From NCBI RefSeq assembly GCF_009930815.1, contig NZ_CP022222.1:6490501-6554500 (forward strand): 64,000 nucleotides of DNA. The letters run 5' to 3'. Of the stretch, positions 1 through 7,925 are shown one piece after another (position 1 is the first letter of the stretch; every line of letters starts with the position of its first letter). A program made the position numbers and the translations under genes. The DNA is from Bradyrhizobium sp. CCBAU 051011. GTDB lineage: Bacteria > Pseudomonadota > Alphaproteobacteria > Rhizobiales > Xanthobacteraceae. The notes beneath the pieces are model-generated. The model had not been told where the DNA came from. It searched no databases and saw only the letters and a list, made by a program, of their open reading frames with translations.

Positions 1-1
1 C

Positions 2-1483
2 ACCGGCTCTGCACATGGCCGCGACAGCCTGATCCGCGTTCGCCTTGGGCTTGATCGCGACGGCCGCTTGCTGGCACTCGAGACAAAAGTGTTCGCCAAT
101 CTCGGCGCCTATGTCTCCACGGTTGCGCCGGCCGTGCCGACCATGGCGATGGCAAGCGCGATGGGCGGAGTCTACGACATTCCGCTGATCGCATTCGAGA
201 CCAGGGGCGTGTTCACCAACACGACGCCGGTCGACGCCTATCGCGGCGCCGGCAAGCCGGAGGCGAACTATCTGATCGAGCGCTGCATCGACATCGCAGC
301 TCACCAGCTCGGGATGGATGCGCTGAAGCTGCGGCGCAAGAACATCATGCGGCGTTTTCCTTACGCGAGCGCGATGGGACTTAACGTCGAGCAGGGCAGC
401 TTTGCCCACGCGATCGATCACGCGGCCACGGCTGCGGAGGGCTTCAAGGCGCGCGCGAGAAGTTCGCGCAAGCAGGGGCGGCTGCGCGGTCTTGGGCTTG
501 CCTGCTTTCTTGAAACGGCGCGCGGCCAGCCCAATGAAGTGGCGAAGGTAGGTTTTGGCGAGGACGGGCTGATCGACCTGAAAGTTGGCACGCATTCGAG
601 CGGCCAGGGGCACGAGACCACTTACGCCCAGATCGCGGCCGATGCGCTCGGCCTGCCGCTGGATCGCTTCCGGTTTCGCCAGGGCGATACCAACGATCTC
701 GATTCCGGTGGCGGCCATGGCGGGGCGCGCTCGATGCACCAGGGCGGCACGGCGCTGTTGATGGCGGCGGAAGGGTTGATCGACAATGCGCGGCGCCTTG
801 CCGCCCGCCTGCTGCAGGCCGGCGTGGATGCGATTCAATACCAGGCAGGAATGTTGCGCGTGGCCGCGACGGGGCAGGAGATCAGCCTTGACGAGGTGGC
901 GCGCGCCTCCTTTCAGTCGGCCGGCGACGACGTTGCGCCCGGCCTGGCGCACAAGGCGACGCATCTATGCGACCGCTACACCTTTCCCAACGGCTGCCAT
1001 GTCGCCGAAGTCGAGATCGATCCGGCGACCGGCGAGGTCAGGCTCGATCGTTATGTCATCTTTGATGATTACGGTCGCCTGCTCGATCCGCGCCAGACGC
1101 TGGGACAGGTCCATGGCGGCGTCGTACAGGGCATCGGCCAGGCCTTGTTTGAGCAGGCGCTGTTCGATGCCGAGACGGGGCAGATCCTATCGGGCTCGCT
1201 GATGGATTATGCGCTGCCGCGCGCCGGCGATCTCCCCGCGTTCGAGGGCGATCTCACGCCTGATTTTCCGAGCCGCGCCAACCGCCTCGGGGTCAAGGGA
1301 AGCGGTCAGGCCGGCGCTATCGCAGCACCCGCGACCATCATGAACGCCGTGATGAACGCACTGGCGCCGCTCGGCGTGCAGCATCTCGACATGCCGGCCA
1401 CGCCCTCCCGCATCTGGCACGCGATCCAGACGGCGGCGCGCTCACCGAAAGCCAGAGTGGATGCGGCCGCGTCGGCGGACTGA
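2..1483 (+). CDS. Xanthine dehydrogenase-family molybdopterin-binding subunit (5' end cut by window)
   Basis: The reading frame is open from base 2, so the N-terminal part lies outside the window. What remains is the C-terminal half of a large molybdenum hydroxylase subunit (xanthine dehydrogenase, aldehyde oxidase or CO-dehydrogenase type), which oxidises aldehydes, heterocycles or CO at a Mo-cytosine-dinucleotide centre. The family signature DAYRGAGKPEANYLIER is near the start of the visible part, and GQGHETTYAQI and HQGGTALL follow. The motif that normally reads GEAG and carries the catalytic glutamate reads GSGQAG here (codon at 1307-1309), so the base is replaced by glutamine. The FAD and iron-sulfur subunits are not visible, and the substrate cannot be told. 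Confidence 0.88.
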   Translation, partial: TGSAHGRDSLIRVRLGLDRDGRLLALETKVFANLGAYVSTVAPAVPTMAMASAMGGVYDIPLIAFETRGVFTNTTPVDAYRGAGKPEANYLIERCIDIAAHQLGMDALKLRRKNIMRRFPYASAMGLNVEQGSFAHAIDHAATAAEGFKARARSSRKQGRLRGLGLACFLETARGQPNEVAKVGFGEDGLIDLKVGTHSSGQGHETTYAQIAADALGLPLDRFRFRQGDTNDLDSGGGHGGARSMHQGGTALLMAAEGLIDNARRLAARLLQAGVDAIQYQAGMLRVAATGQEISLDEVARASFQSAGDDVAPGLAHKATHLCDRYTFPNGCHVAEVEIDPATGEVRLDRYVIFDDYGRLLDPRQTLGQVHGGVVQGIGQALFEQALFDAETGQILSGSLMDYALPRAGDLPAFEGDLTPDFPSRANRLGVKGSGQAGAIAAPATIMNAVMNALAPLGVQHLDMPATPSRIWHAIQTAARSPKARVDAAASAD

Positions 1484-1488
1484 CGTGA

Positions 1489-1511
1489 TGTCCGCCGAGC
1501 TCTTGCGGACA
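1489..1511. terminator. Hairpin between convergent genes
   Basis: A 7-bp inverted repeat (TGTCCGC / GCGGACA) with a 9-nt loop fills the 29-nt gap between the molybdenum hydroxylase stop and the catalase stop. It has no clear U-tract. Its position between two convergent stops suggests a bidirectional terminator. Confidence 0.45.
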
Positions 1512-1512
1512 G

Positions 1513-2781
1513 TTAGACCCGCTCGATCGCAGCAGGCATCCTGGCGACCGACATCAGCGACCGCGCCACCTGATTGAGAAGCTGGTCGGCGTTTTCTTCT
1601 TCCGCCAGCGATTTCGACAGCAAGGCGACGATGGCGCTGTGGCGTAATTGCTGGGCCAGATTCTTCGCCGTCGTATATCCCGACATCTCGTAATGCTCGA
1701 CGCGTTGCGCGGCGCCGATCAATGCGAGATCGGCGGCGGCATCTTCCTTCTCTTCGCCTTCGGCCATGATCTCCCGGCCTTCCTCGACCAAACCCATCAT
1801 GCCCTTGCAGGGCTTGGCGCGGGCGGTCTTGCCGAGCAGCTCGAAGCACTCGTTGATGCGCTCGATCTGATTTTCCGTCTCGACCAGATGCTGCTCGAAC
1901 AGTTCGCGCAGTTGATCGAACCGTGCCGCCTCTGCCATCTTGGGCAATGCCTTGGTGAGCTGTTTTTCCGCATGCAGGATGTCGCGCAATTCGTCGATGA
2001 GCAGCTCATTGAGTCCGGCTTCATCGACCGGCGGCGAGCTTTCGGTGACGATCGCGGTCGCTGCTCCCGGGTCGCCAGCCTGGATGGCCGGAGATTCCGT
2101 GAATACCCAGCCGTTGCCTTCGTTCCAGGGGCCACGCGTGTCGATCTCGCCGTGTTCTCCGGTTCCTGTGGAATCGTTGAAGAACTGCTCGACAAGGCCG
2201 GGCGTCGGCGCGATGCGTCCGATGCTGAAGGCCGGCTTGCTCATGCTTTCGAGCGCCAGCGCAAACGCTTTCATATGGGTGATTTCACGCGTCATCAGGA
2301 ATTGCAGGGCATCCTTTGAGCCGGCGTCGTCGCAGAAATTGATCAGGCGCTCATAGACGATCTTGGCTCGTGCCTCGGCCGCGATGTTGCTGCGGAGATC
2401 GACGTCCAGCTCCCCGGTGATCTTGAGATAATCGGCGGTCCAGGGATTGCCTTGCGAGTTGAACAGGTTAACTCCGCCTCCGCCGGCGATGGCGATCAGC
2501 GGATCAGCTTCGGCGGCCTGACGGTCGAACTTGGAAGGCTTGAGGTGCATGCGCGCGAGGCAGCCGACGACTTCGAGATGGCTTAGTTCCTCGGTGCCGA
2601 TGTCCATCAACAGATCCTTGCGGGCGGGATCCTCGCAATTAAGGCCCTGTATCGAATATTGCATCGCGGCCGCCAACTCGCCATTGGCGCCGCCGAACTG
2701 CTCGAGCAGCATGTTGCCAAAACGAGGATCGGGTTCGTCGACTCGAACGGTGAACATCAGTTTCTTGACATGGTGGTACAT
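1513..2781 (-). CDS. Manganese catalase fused to a DUF892 (YciE/YciF) ferritin-like domain
   Basis: 422 aa. Residues 1-230 match manganese catalase, which breaks down hydrogen peroxide at a di-Mn centre. The expected ligands are all visible: E35 (GGANGELAAAMQY), E65 and H68 (GTEELSHLE), E136 (IAAEARA) and H169 (REITHMKAF). After a linker at about 230-252, residues 253-422 form a second four-helix ferritin-like unit of the DUF892 type (LLIDELRDILHAEKQL, then HLVETENQIERI). Mn-catalases usually run to about 270-300 aa without it. The gene stands alone, converges on the molybdenum hydroxylase, and lies 31 nt downstream of an EcfG-type promoter, which suggests general-stress control. The role of the second domain is unknown. 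Confidence 0.9.
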   Translation of the reverse strand: MYHHVKKLMFTVRVDEPDPRFGNMLLEQFGGANGELAAAMQYSIQGLNCEDPARKDLLMDIGTEELSHLEVVGCLARMHLKPSKFDRQAAEADPLIAIAGGGGVNLFNSQGNPWTADYLKITGELDVDLRSNIAAEARAKIVYERLINFCDDAGSKDALQFLMTREITHMKAFALALESMSKPAFSIGRIAPTPGLVEQFFNDSTGTGEHGEIDTRGPWNEGNGWVFTESPAIQAGDPGAATAIVTESSPPVDEAGLNELLIDELRDILHAEKQLTKALPKMAEAARFDQLRELFEQHLVETENQIERINECFELLGKTARAKPCKGMMGLVEEGREIMAEGEEKEDAAADLALIGAAQRVEHYEMSGYTTAKNLAQQLRHSAIVALLSKSLAEEENADQLLNQVARSLMSVARMPAAIERV

Positions 2782-2811
2782 GGGAGAGCCTCGCGAGGTT
2801 GAGAGATCTCG

Positions 2812-2836
2812 AACGGCACGCCATGTGGTTTGTTCC
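2812..2836 (-). promoter_or_regulatory. EcfG (general stress sigma) type promoter of the Mn-catalase gene
   Basis: Read on the minus strand, the sequence is GGAAC, a 16-nt spacer, then CGTT. This matches the alphaproteobacterial EcfG consensus GGAAC-N16/17-CGTT exactly. The -10 element ends 31 nt before the catalase start codon, which suits a short leader. Catalase-like and DUF892 genes are known members of EcfG regulons in rhizobia. Transcription from this site is inferred. Confidence 0.75.
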
Positions 2837-3331
2837 TAATTCGCGTGCTGGCTCGTCGCGTCGGACCAGAACAGAGAAAGAGCTCGGGCTCTTACAGCGC
2901 GGTCGGTGGGGCATCCTGCCGCAAGGCACAGAAGGCCGACAGTTTCGGCGTCAAAGTCGACGATGCATCTCGAAATCATCTGGCCGATCGGCGCGATGAC
3001 TATCACTGTGGTCGGGTATGGCCGGCAGTGGGCAGATGATTGTCGGAAGGGCGTCCATCCAGGGCAACAGAACCGACGATGTTTGTATCGGCTGGGGCGA
3101 GCCCTGTTCTTGCGCCAATGGCTATGTTTGCTGCATTTGAGCCGATCGTTATCCGTTCCCCGAAGGCGCGGCATTACGCGCAATTAAAGGTGTACGGCTA
3201 AGTAATCCACCGGACAGACCGTACGATTATGGCTGATACCGTTTTGTCGTCGCCGCGCGGCCCCTGAGGACAATCGGTGATGAGAACGCCCGATGCGCTC
3301 TCGCTGTCCTCCAACCGGAAACGAGCGGATC
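2837..3331. other. Intergenic region with no recognised gene
   Basis: About 500 nt between the catalase promoter and the small gene at 3332. Open frames exist on both strands but none has a convincing ribosome site, codon bias or family motif. No repeat or RNA gene was recognised. It should hold the promoter of the small downstream gene. Confidence 0.4.
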
Positions 3332-3535
3332 ATGCAAAAGCGGCGCCGTTTTAAACAGACAACCACTCTCGAAGAGCGCCTGGCCGAAGAAGCCAAGCAG
3401 TTGCGCGCGGAAGCAGGGATGCTGCCGCCAGGTCCCGTTCGGGACGGGTTGTTGCGGAGAGCCCGTCAGGACGAGACGGCCGCGCATATGACCGAGTGGT
3501 TGAACTCGCGGGGTTTGCAGCCCCCAAGAGGTTAA
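3332..3535 (+). CDS. Small conserved hypothetical protein
   Basis: 67 aa, basic at the N-terminus (MQKRRRFKQTTTLEERLAEE) and mostly helical and charged, with a conserved-looking segment GMLPPGPVRDGLLRRARQDETA. Proteins of this layout are common as single short genes in Bradyrhizobium and Rhodopseudomonas, and no function is known to me. The ATG at 3332 is preferred over an in-frame ATG at 3293 because the protein core begins there and a purine-rich stretch (GGAAACGAGCGG) precedes it. There is no membrane segment or signal peptide. It converges on the LysR gene. Confidence 0.7.
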   Translation: MQKRRRFKQTTTLEERLAEEAKQLRAEAGMLPPGPVRDGLLRRARQDETAAHMTEWLNSRGLQPPRG

Positions 3536-3590
3536 TGCTGTTCAAGCGAACGGCTTTGCGTACCGTTGCAGCACTTACGACGCCCGCAGA

Positions 3591-4568
3591 TCAATGGCGG
3601 GGCCGGTGGGCTCGCGTCGCCGCCTGTTGGTCGCGCCGTCCGTCTGCTTTTGTCGGCCATCGCTTGTCGCTGATGGCGGCATGGACGACCTCGATCATGG
3701 TCTTGCGCACCTCGAGGAAAGCTTTTGTCAGTGGCCGGTCCGCCAGCGAAACCAGCGCGAGTGCGCGCGTCAGCGGCGGATCGATAATGCGGCGCGCGTG
3801 ATATTTCTCCGCTTCGAGGTCGGCAAGCACGCTGGCGCGGGCGAGGATGGCGCAGCCTAATCCGGCCTCCAGCGCCATGCGCAGCGCAGACAGGGAACCG
3901 ACTTCGAGCGTGTCGCTCGGGATGATTTGATTGCGCAGAACCTGGGTCTGGATGATGGCGCGCGAAGCCGGCATCGGCGCCAGTCCGAGCACGCTTCGTT
4001 GCGGAATGGCGGAGAAGGCGACCGGACCGGATGATCGGCCGATCAGACTCGGATGCCCGACGAGATAGAGGTCTTCTTCCCCGAGCAACTCGACGTCCAG
4101 GCGGGCGTCCCTCGGCGGGTTATAGGCGAGCGCGAGATCGACGGTCCCTGAGAATACGCGCTCGATCAGCGCCGGCGACAGCGCCTCGACGACCGTCAGG
4201 TGCACGCCCGGAGATTTCGTTCGCACCGCCTTCATGACATCGAGCGCGACCATGGAGATCGCGGTGTGGCTGAGGCCGATGCAGACCGGACCGGCCGCGG
4301 CCTCGTTATAGGTCCGCACATCCTCTTCGGCCTTGCCGAGCGCCGACAGCACGGCGCTGGCGTGCTCGTAAAGCCGCCGGCCGGCCGCAGTCAGTGCGAT
4401 GCCGCGCGGCCGTCGCTCCAGCAGCTTGACGCCAAGATCGGTTTCGAGCGCGGCGATGTGGTGGCTTAGCGCCGATTGGGCGACATTGAGCGCCTCCGCG
4501 GCGCGCGACAATACGCCGGCGTCGGCGATGGCGATGAAATAGCGAAGCTGCCGCAATCCGAGCGCCAT
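3591..4568 (-). CDS. LysR-family transcriptional regulator
   Basis: 325 aa. The N-terminal winged helix-turn-helix (about residues 3-62: LRQLRYFIAIADAGVLSRAA, then SALSHHIAALE) and the effector-binding fold after residue 90 are typical of LysR regulators. The SHHIAALE helix resembles the Nac/Cbl-like group. About 25 extra basic residues follow the usual C-terminus. It is divergent from the lyase/CoA-transferase/hydratase cluster across a 121-nt gap. LysR proteins commonly control the operon they face, so it probably senses the substrate or an intermediate of that pathway. The ligand is unknown. Confidence 0.93.
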   Translation of the reverse strand: MALGLRQLRYFIAIADAGVLSRAAEALNVAQSALSHHIAALETDLGVKLLERRPRGIALTAAGRRLYEHASAVLSALGKAEEDVRTYNEAAAGPVCIGLSHTAISMVALDVMKAVRTKSPGVHLTVVEALSPALIERVFSGTVDLALAYNPPRDARLDVELLGEEDLYLVGHPSLIGRSSGPVAFSAIPQRSVLGLAPMPASRAIIQTQVLRNQIIPSDTLEVGSLSALRMALEAGLGCAILARASVLADLEAEKYHARRIIDPPLTRALALVSLADRPLTKAFLEVRKTMIEVVHAAISDKRWPTKADGRRDQQAATRAHRPRH

Positions 4569-4689
4569 TGAACCGCTCCTGCCATCGAATTATCAGAACA
4601 GAATGATCTTCATATTATATTTGTCAGATGTCTAGGCGCGCGGCAAGCTGGCCGGCAACCAAAGGGACTTTCAGGAGGAGCGCCGGCAC
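4569..4689. promoter_or_regulatory. Divergent control region between LysR gene and catabolic cluster
   Basis: 121 nt separate the two divergent start codons. An AT-rich block at about 4588-4630 stands out in GC-rich surroundings and should hold both promoters and the LysR binding site. A ribosome site (CAGGAGGAG) lies just before the lyase start. No single LysR box could be fixed with confidence. Confidence 0.45.
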
Positions 4690-5646
4690 ATGGATCTGCC
4701 CGATAGTGTCGTGATCACCGAGGAGGGGCCCCGCGAAGGCTTTCAGATCGAGCCCGGCCCGGTGGCCACCGCCGACAAGATCGCGCTGATCGACGCGCTC
4801 TCCGCCTGCGGGCTTCGCCGGATCCAGGCCGGCTCCTTCGTCAATCCTAAGCACGTTCCGGGCTGGGCCGACGCCGAGGCTGTGATGGAAGGATTCACTC
4901 CGCGTGAAGGCGTCGAATACTCCGCGCTGTGGTTCAACGAGAGCGGACTGCAGCGCGCGCTTGCCTTCAGGAGGAAGCTGACCCTTGCCGGCTTCATTTC
5001 GCTGAGCGCATCCGAACCGTTCGCAATCAGAAACCTCAACCGCGACCGCGCCGGACAAATTGAGGCGATGCGCAACTATGTGCGAGTGCACCGGGAAGCC
5101 GATGTACCGATTGCCAAAATCATCATTATGGCCGCGTTCGGCTGCAATTTTGCGGGCGACGTCTCGCCGGCGAAGGTCGTCGAGACGGTGGCGGACGGGC
5201 TTGCGATTGCGCGCGAAGCCGGCGTGGACGTGCGGGACATTTCGCTTGCGGACTCCATGGGCTGGGCCACGCCCTGGCGTGTAGCTGCCGCCATTGGCGC
5301 CGTTCGCGAGCGCTGGGGCGATATGCGGATCGCGCTGCACCTCCACGACACCCGCGGGCAGGGCATCGCCTGCGCTTACGAAGGCCTGCGGCTCGGCGTG
5401 ACTGCATTCGACGCGGCGGTGGCCGGGCTCGGCGGGTGTCCGTTTGCCGGCCAGCCAGGCGCGCCGGGCAACATCGCCACCGAAGAACTGGCCTTGCTCT
5501 GCGAGGAGATGGGCATCTCCACGGGCCTCGACATCGAGGCGCTGATCGAGGCCGGGCGGCTTGCCGAGCGGATCGTCGGACACCGACTGCCGAGCGCCGC
5601 GTTGCGATCGGGAACGCTCGCCGCATTCAGGAGACGGGCTGCATGA
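4690..5646 (+). CDS. Hydroxymethylglutaryl-CoA lyase family protein
   Basis: 318 aa DRE-TIM-type metallolyase. The HMG-CoA lyase pattern is complete: REG arginine at 15, DSMGW at 188-192, metal-binding HLHDTRGQG at 217-225, and the active-site cysteine C250 in GLGGCPFAG. Such enzymes cleave 3-hydroxy-3-methyl acyl-CoAs to acetyl-CoA plus a keto acid, or pyruvate plus acetyl-CoA for citramalyl-CoA-like substrates. It is the first gene of the cluster and overlaps the CoA-transferase by ATGA, so the product of one enzyme probably feeds the other. True HMG-CoA lyase of leucine breakdown normally sits with carboxylase genes. None is present here, so another 3-hydroxy-3-methyl acid is likely. Confidence 0.88.
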   Translation: MDLPDSVVITEEGPREGFQIEPGPVATADKIALIDALSACGLRRIQAGSFVNPKHVPGWADAEAVMEGFTPREGVEYSALWFNESGLQRALAFRRKLTLAGFISLSASEPFAIRNLNRDRAGQIEAMRNYVRVHREADVPIAKIIIMAAFGCNFAGDVSPAKVVETVADGLAIAREAGVDVRDISLADSMGWATPWRVAAAIGAVRERWGDMRIALHLHDTRGQGIACAYEGLRLGVTAFDAAVAGLGGCPFAGQPGAPGNIATEELALLCEEMGISTGLDIEALIEAGRLAERIVGHRLPSAALRSGTLAAFRRRAA

Positions 5647-6860
5647 CGACGTCCTCCAGGCCGCTTGCGGGGCTGAAAGTGCTCGATTTCGGCCACACCA
5701 TCATGGGGCCGTGCGCCGGCGTCCTGTTCGCCGATCTCGGCGCCGACGTCGTCAAGATCGAGCCGGCCGACGGCGATCCGACGCGGCGGTTGCCGGGCTT
5801 TGCCGCCGGTTTCTTCGCGACCTACAACCGCAACAAGCGCTCGATCGCGATCGACCTGAAGCGGCCGGAGGGGCAGGCGGTTGTGCATCGGCTGGTCAGA
5901 GATGCCGATGTCGTGCTGGAGAATTTCGGTCCAGGCACCATCGAACGTCTCAAATGCAGTTGGGAGGATCTGCGTCAGATCAATCCGCGCCTCGTCTATC
6001 TCTCGATGAAAGGTTTTCTGAAGGGACCGTACGAGAACCGTGGTGCGCTGGATGAAGTGGTGCAGATGCAGTCCGGGCTCGCCTACATGACCGGCCCTCC
6101 CGGCCGGCCGTTGCGCGCCGGCGCGCCTGTGATCGACATTCTCGGCGGCGTGTTCGGCGTCGTGGCCGCGTTGTCGGCGCTACGCGAGCGCGACGTCACC
6201 GGCATCGGGCAAAAGGTTGCGAGTTCGCTGTTTGAAAGCGCAACTTTCATGCTCGGCGCGGTCGTCGTCGGCAGCGCGGTGACGGGCGGGCCGATGCCGC
6301 CGATGCCGGCACGGAAAAATGCCTGGGGCGTGTATGACGTTTTCACCGCCTCCGACGGCGGTCAGGTCTTCATCGGCTGCACCTCGGATGGTCACTGGCA
6401 GCGCTTTTGCGATGCGTTCGGCTTCGACGAATGGCGCGACGATCCGAGGCTTACCGGCAACGCCAACCGCTGCGAGGCGCGGGAGTGGATGCTGCCCGAA
6501 CTGGAGCGGCGGATCAGCAAACTGCCGCTGAACGAAATCCTCCAAAAGTGCGAGGCGGCCCGCGTCGCCTATTCGCGGGTGGGGCGGCCCGATGAACTGT
6601 CGATCGATCCGCATCTGCTCGCCAATGGCGGGCTGCTTGCGACCGCCGTATCGGCATTCGGTGGCGGACCGCTGGTTGGAATTCCGGCCTTGCCTGTTGA
6701 ATTCGGCGAGGCGCGCGAAAGGCCGGGGCTCGTGCGGCAGCCACCGCGGGTCGGCGAGCACGCCGACGAAATTCTGCAGGCGGCCGGATATTCGGAGCGT
6801 GAAATTGCGGACTTGCGCTCGGCCGGTGTGCTGGGGGCGGTCGTGAGCGTGCCGGCATAG
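5643..6860 (+). CDS. CaiB/BaiF (class III) CoA-transferase
   Basis: 405 aa. Begins with the family hallmark PLAGLKVLDFGHTIMGPCAG and continues with LGADVVKIEP and NRNKRSIAIDLKRPEG. The likely catalytic aspartate is D137 in NRGALDEVVQMQSGLAYMTG. Class III enzymes move CoA between carboxylic acids. The ATG at 5643 overlaps the lyase stop and fits the family start; longer upstream extensions of the frame are overlap with the lyase gene. In this cluster it most simply makes the acyl-CoA that the lyase cleaves. The donor CoA ester is unknown. Confidence 0.92.
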   Translation: MTTSSRPLAGLKVLDFGHTIMGPCAGVLFADLGADVVKIEPADGDPTRRLPGFAAGFFATYNRNKRSIAIDLKRPEGQAVVHRLVRDADVVLENFGPGTIERLKCSWEDLRQINPRLVYLSMKGFLKGPYENRGALDEVVQMQSGLAYMTGPPGRPLRAGAPVIDILGGVFGVVAALSALRERDVTGIGQKVASSLFESATFMLGAVVVGSAVTGGPMPPMPARKNAWGVYDVFTASDGGQVFIGCTSDGHWQRFCDAFGFDEWRDDPRLTGNANRCEAREWMLPELERRISKLPLNEILQKCEAARVAYSRVGRPDELSIDPHLLANGGLLATAVSAFGGGPLVGIPALPVEFGEARERPGLVRQPPRVGEHADEILQAAGYSEREIADLRSAGVLGAVVSVPA

Positions 6861-6924
6861 CGGCGACTAAAAAGAGCGGTTCAACCGCCTTCGCGAAACA
6901 AAATAGTCAGGGAGGAGACGGAAC

Positions 6925-7911
6925 ATGATTTCCGACAGCCTGCTTCGAGCGAAAGCACCCATTCTCCGCGTCGCGATGGCGCTGGTTGCGATGGCGCCAA
7001 TTGCCAACGCGCAGCCATACCCATCGCGGTCGATTACCATGCTCGTCGGCTATTCCGCGGGCGGGCAGGCCGATGCGCTGGCCAGGATCATCGGCAAGCA
7101 GCTCGGCGAGAACCTCAAGGTATCCGTCGTCATTGAGAACAAGACGGGCGCCAACGGCATGATCGCGGCGCAGGCGGCAGCACGGTCCGAGCCCGACGGA
7201 TACACCGTCCTGATGGTGACGGATGCGATGGTCACCATCGATCCGCACCTCGCCACCAGCAACCATTTCGACCTTTCGACGGCGATGGAGCCGGTCGTCA
7301 ACGTGGCGTGGTCGCCGCTTCTGCTGGCCGCGGCCAACAATGTGCCGGCGAATTCGGTGGCCGAGCTGGTCGCGCTCGGCAAGCAGAAGACGCAGAATTT
7401 GAGTTTCGGCAGTCCGGGCAGCTCGACGCCGCACCGTCTCGCCGGCGAGATGCTACAGAAGTATGGCGGCTTCACCATGACCCATATTCCCTACAAGGGA
7501 ACGGCGGCCTCGGTGAACGACCTCCTGGGCGGGCAGATCCCGCTGCTGTTCGGCGCGCCCACGGCGGTGGAGCCGCTGGCGACCGCGGGGAAGATCAAGG
7601 TGCTCGGCGTCACCTCGGAGAAGCGCCATCCGCTGCTGCCCAACGTGCCCGCGATCAGCGAGACGTTCCCAGGGTTCAAGACCATCAGCTATATCGGCTT
7701 CATGCTGCCGAAGAAGACCCCGGCGCCCGTGATCGCGACCCTGAACAAGGAAGTGAACCAGATACTTGCATCAGACACGATGCGCGCCTGGCTGGACAAG
7801 CAGGGCATGGTCGCCGTCGGCGGCACGCCTGATGATTTCAAGCGCCAGATCGCGGTCGACTATCAGGCGCGCGGTGAACTGGTCCGCGCTCTCGGTATTA
7901 CCGCCGAGTGA
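6925..7911 (+). CDS. Bug-family (TctC-like) tripartite tricarboxylate transporter binding protein
   Basis: 328 aa. A signal peptide ends at about residue 29 (PIANAQPYPSRSI). The mature start YPSRSITMLVGYSAGGQAD and the segments ENKTGANGMIAAQAAA and HIPYKGTAASVNDLLGGQIP are typical of Bug periplasmic binding proteins, which capture di- and tricarboxylates. No TctA/TctB membrane genes are in the window, so it may serve a permease encoded elsewhere or act as a sensor. It is preceded by GGGAGGAG 64 nt after the CoA-transferase and followed by the hydratase after 14 nt, so it appears to belong to the same operon. Confidence 0.92.
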   Translation: MISDSLLRAKAPILRVAMALVAMAPIANAQPYPSRSITMLVGYSAGGQADALARIIGKQLGENLKVSVVIENKTGANGMIAAQAAARSEPDGYTVLMVTDAMVTIDPHLATSNHFDLSTAMEPVVNVAWSPLLLAAANNVPANSVAELVALGKQKTQNLSFGSPGSSTPHRLAGEMLQKYGGFTMTHIPYKGTAASVNDLLGGQIPLLFGAPTAVEPLATAGKIKVLGVTSEKRHPLLPNVPAISETFPGFKTISYIGFMLPKKTPAPVIATLNKEVNQILASDTMRAWLDKQGMVAVGGTPDDFKRQIAVDYQARGELVRALGITAE

Positions 7912-7925
7912 GAAAGGGTGGCATC

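Noticed and set aside
2836..3183. 115-codon minus-strand frame and a 93-codon plus-strand frame (2906-3187) in the gap after the catalase promoter
   Set aside because: No ribosome site, unusual codon use and no family motif on either strand; high-GC sequence gives many long chance frames.
4588..4630. A specific LysR box within the AT-rich block
   Set aside because: Several T-N11-A matches are possible in such AT-rich sequence and none has clear dyad symmetry, so only the region is reported.
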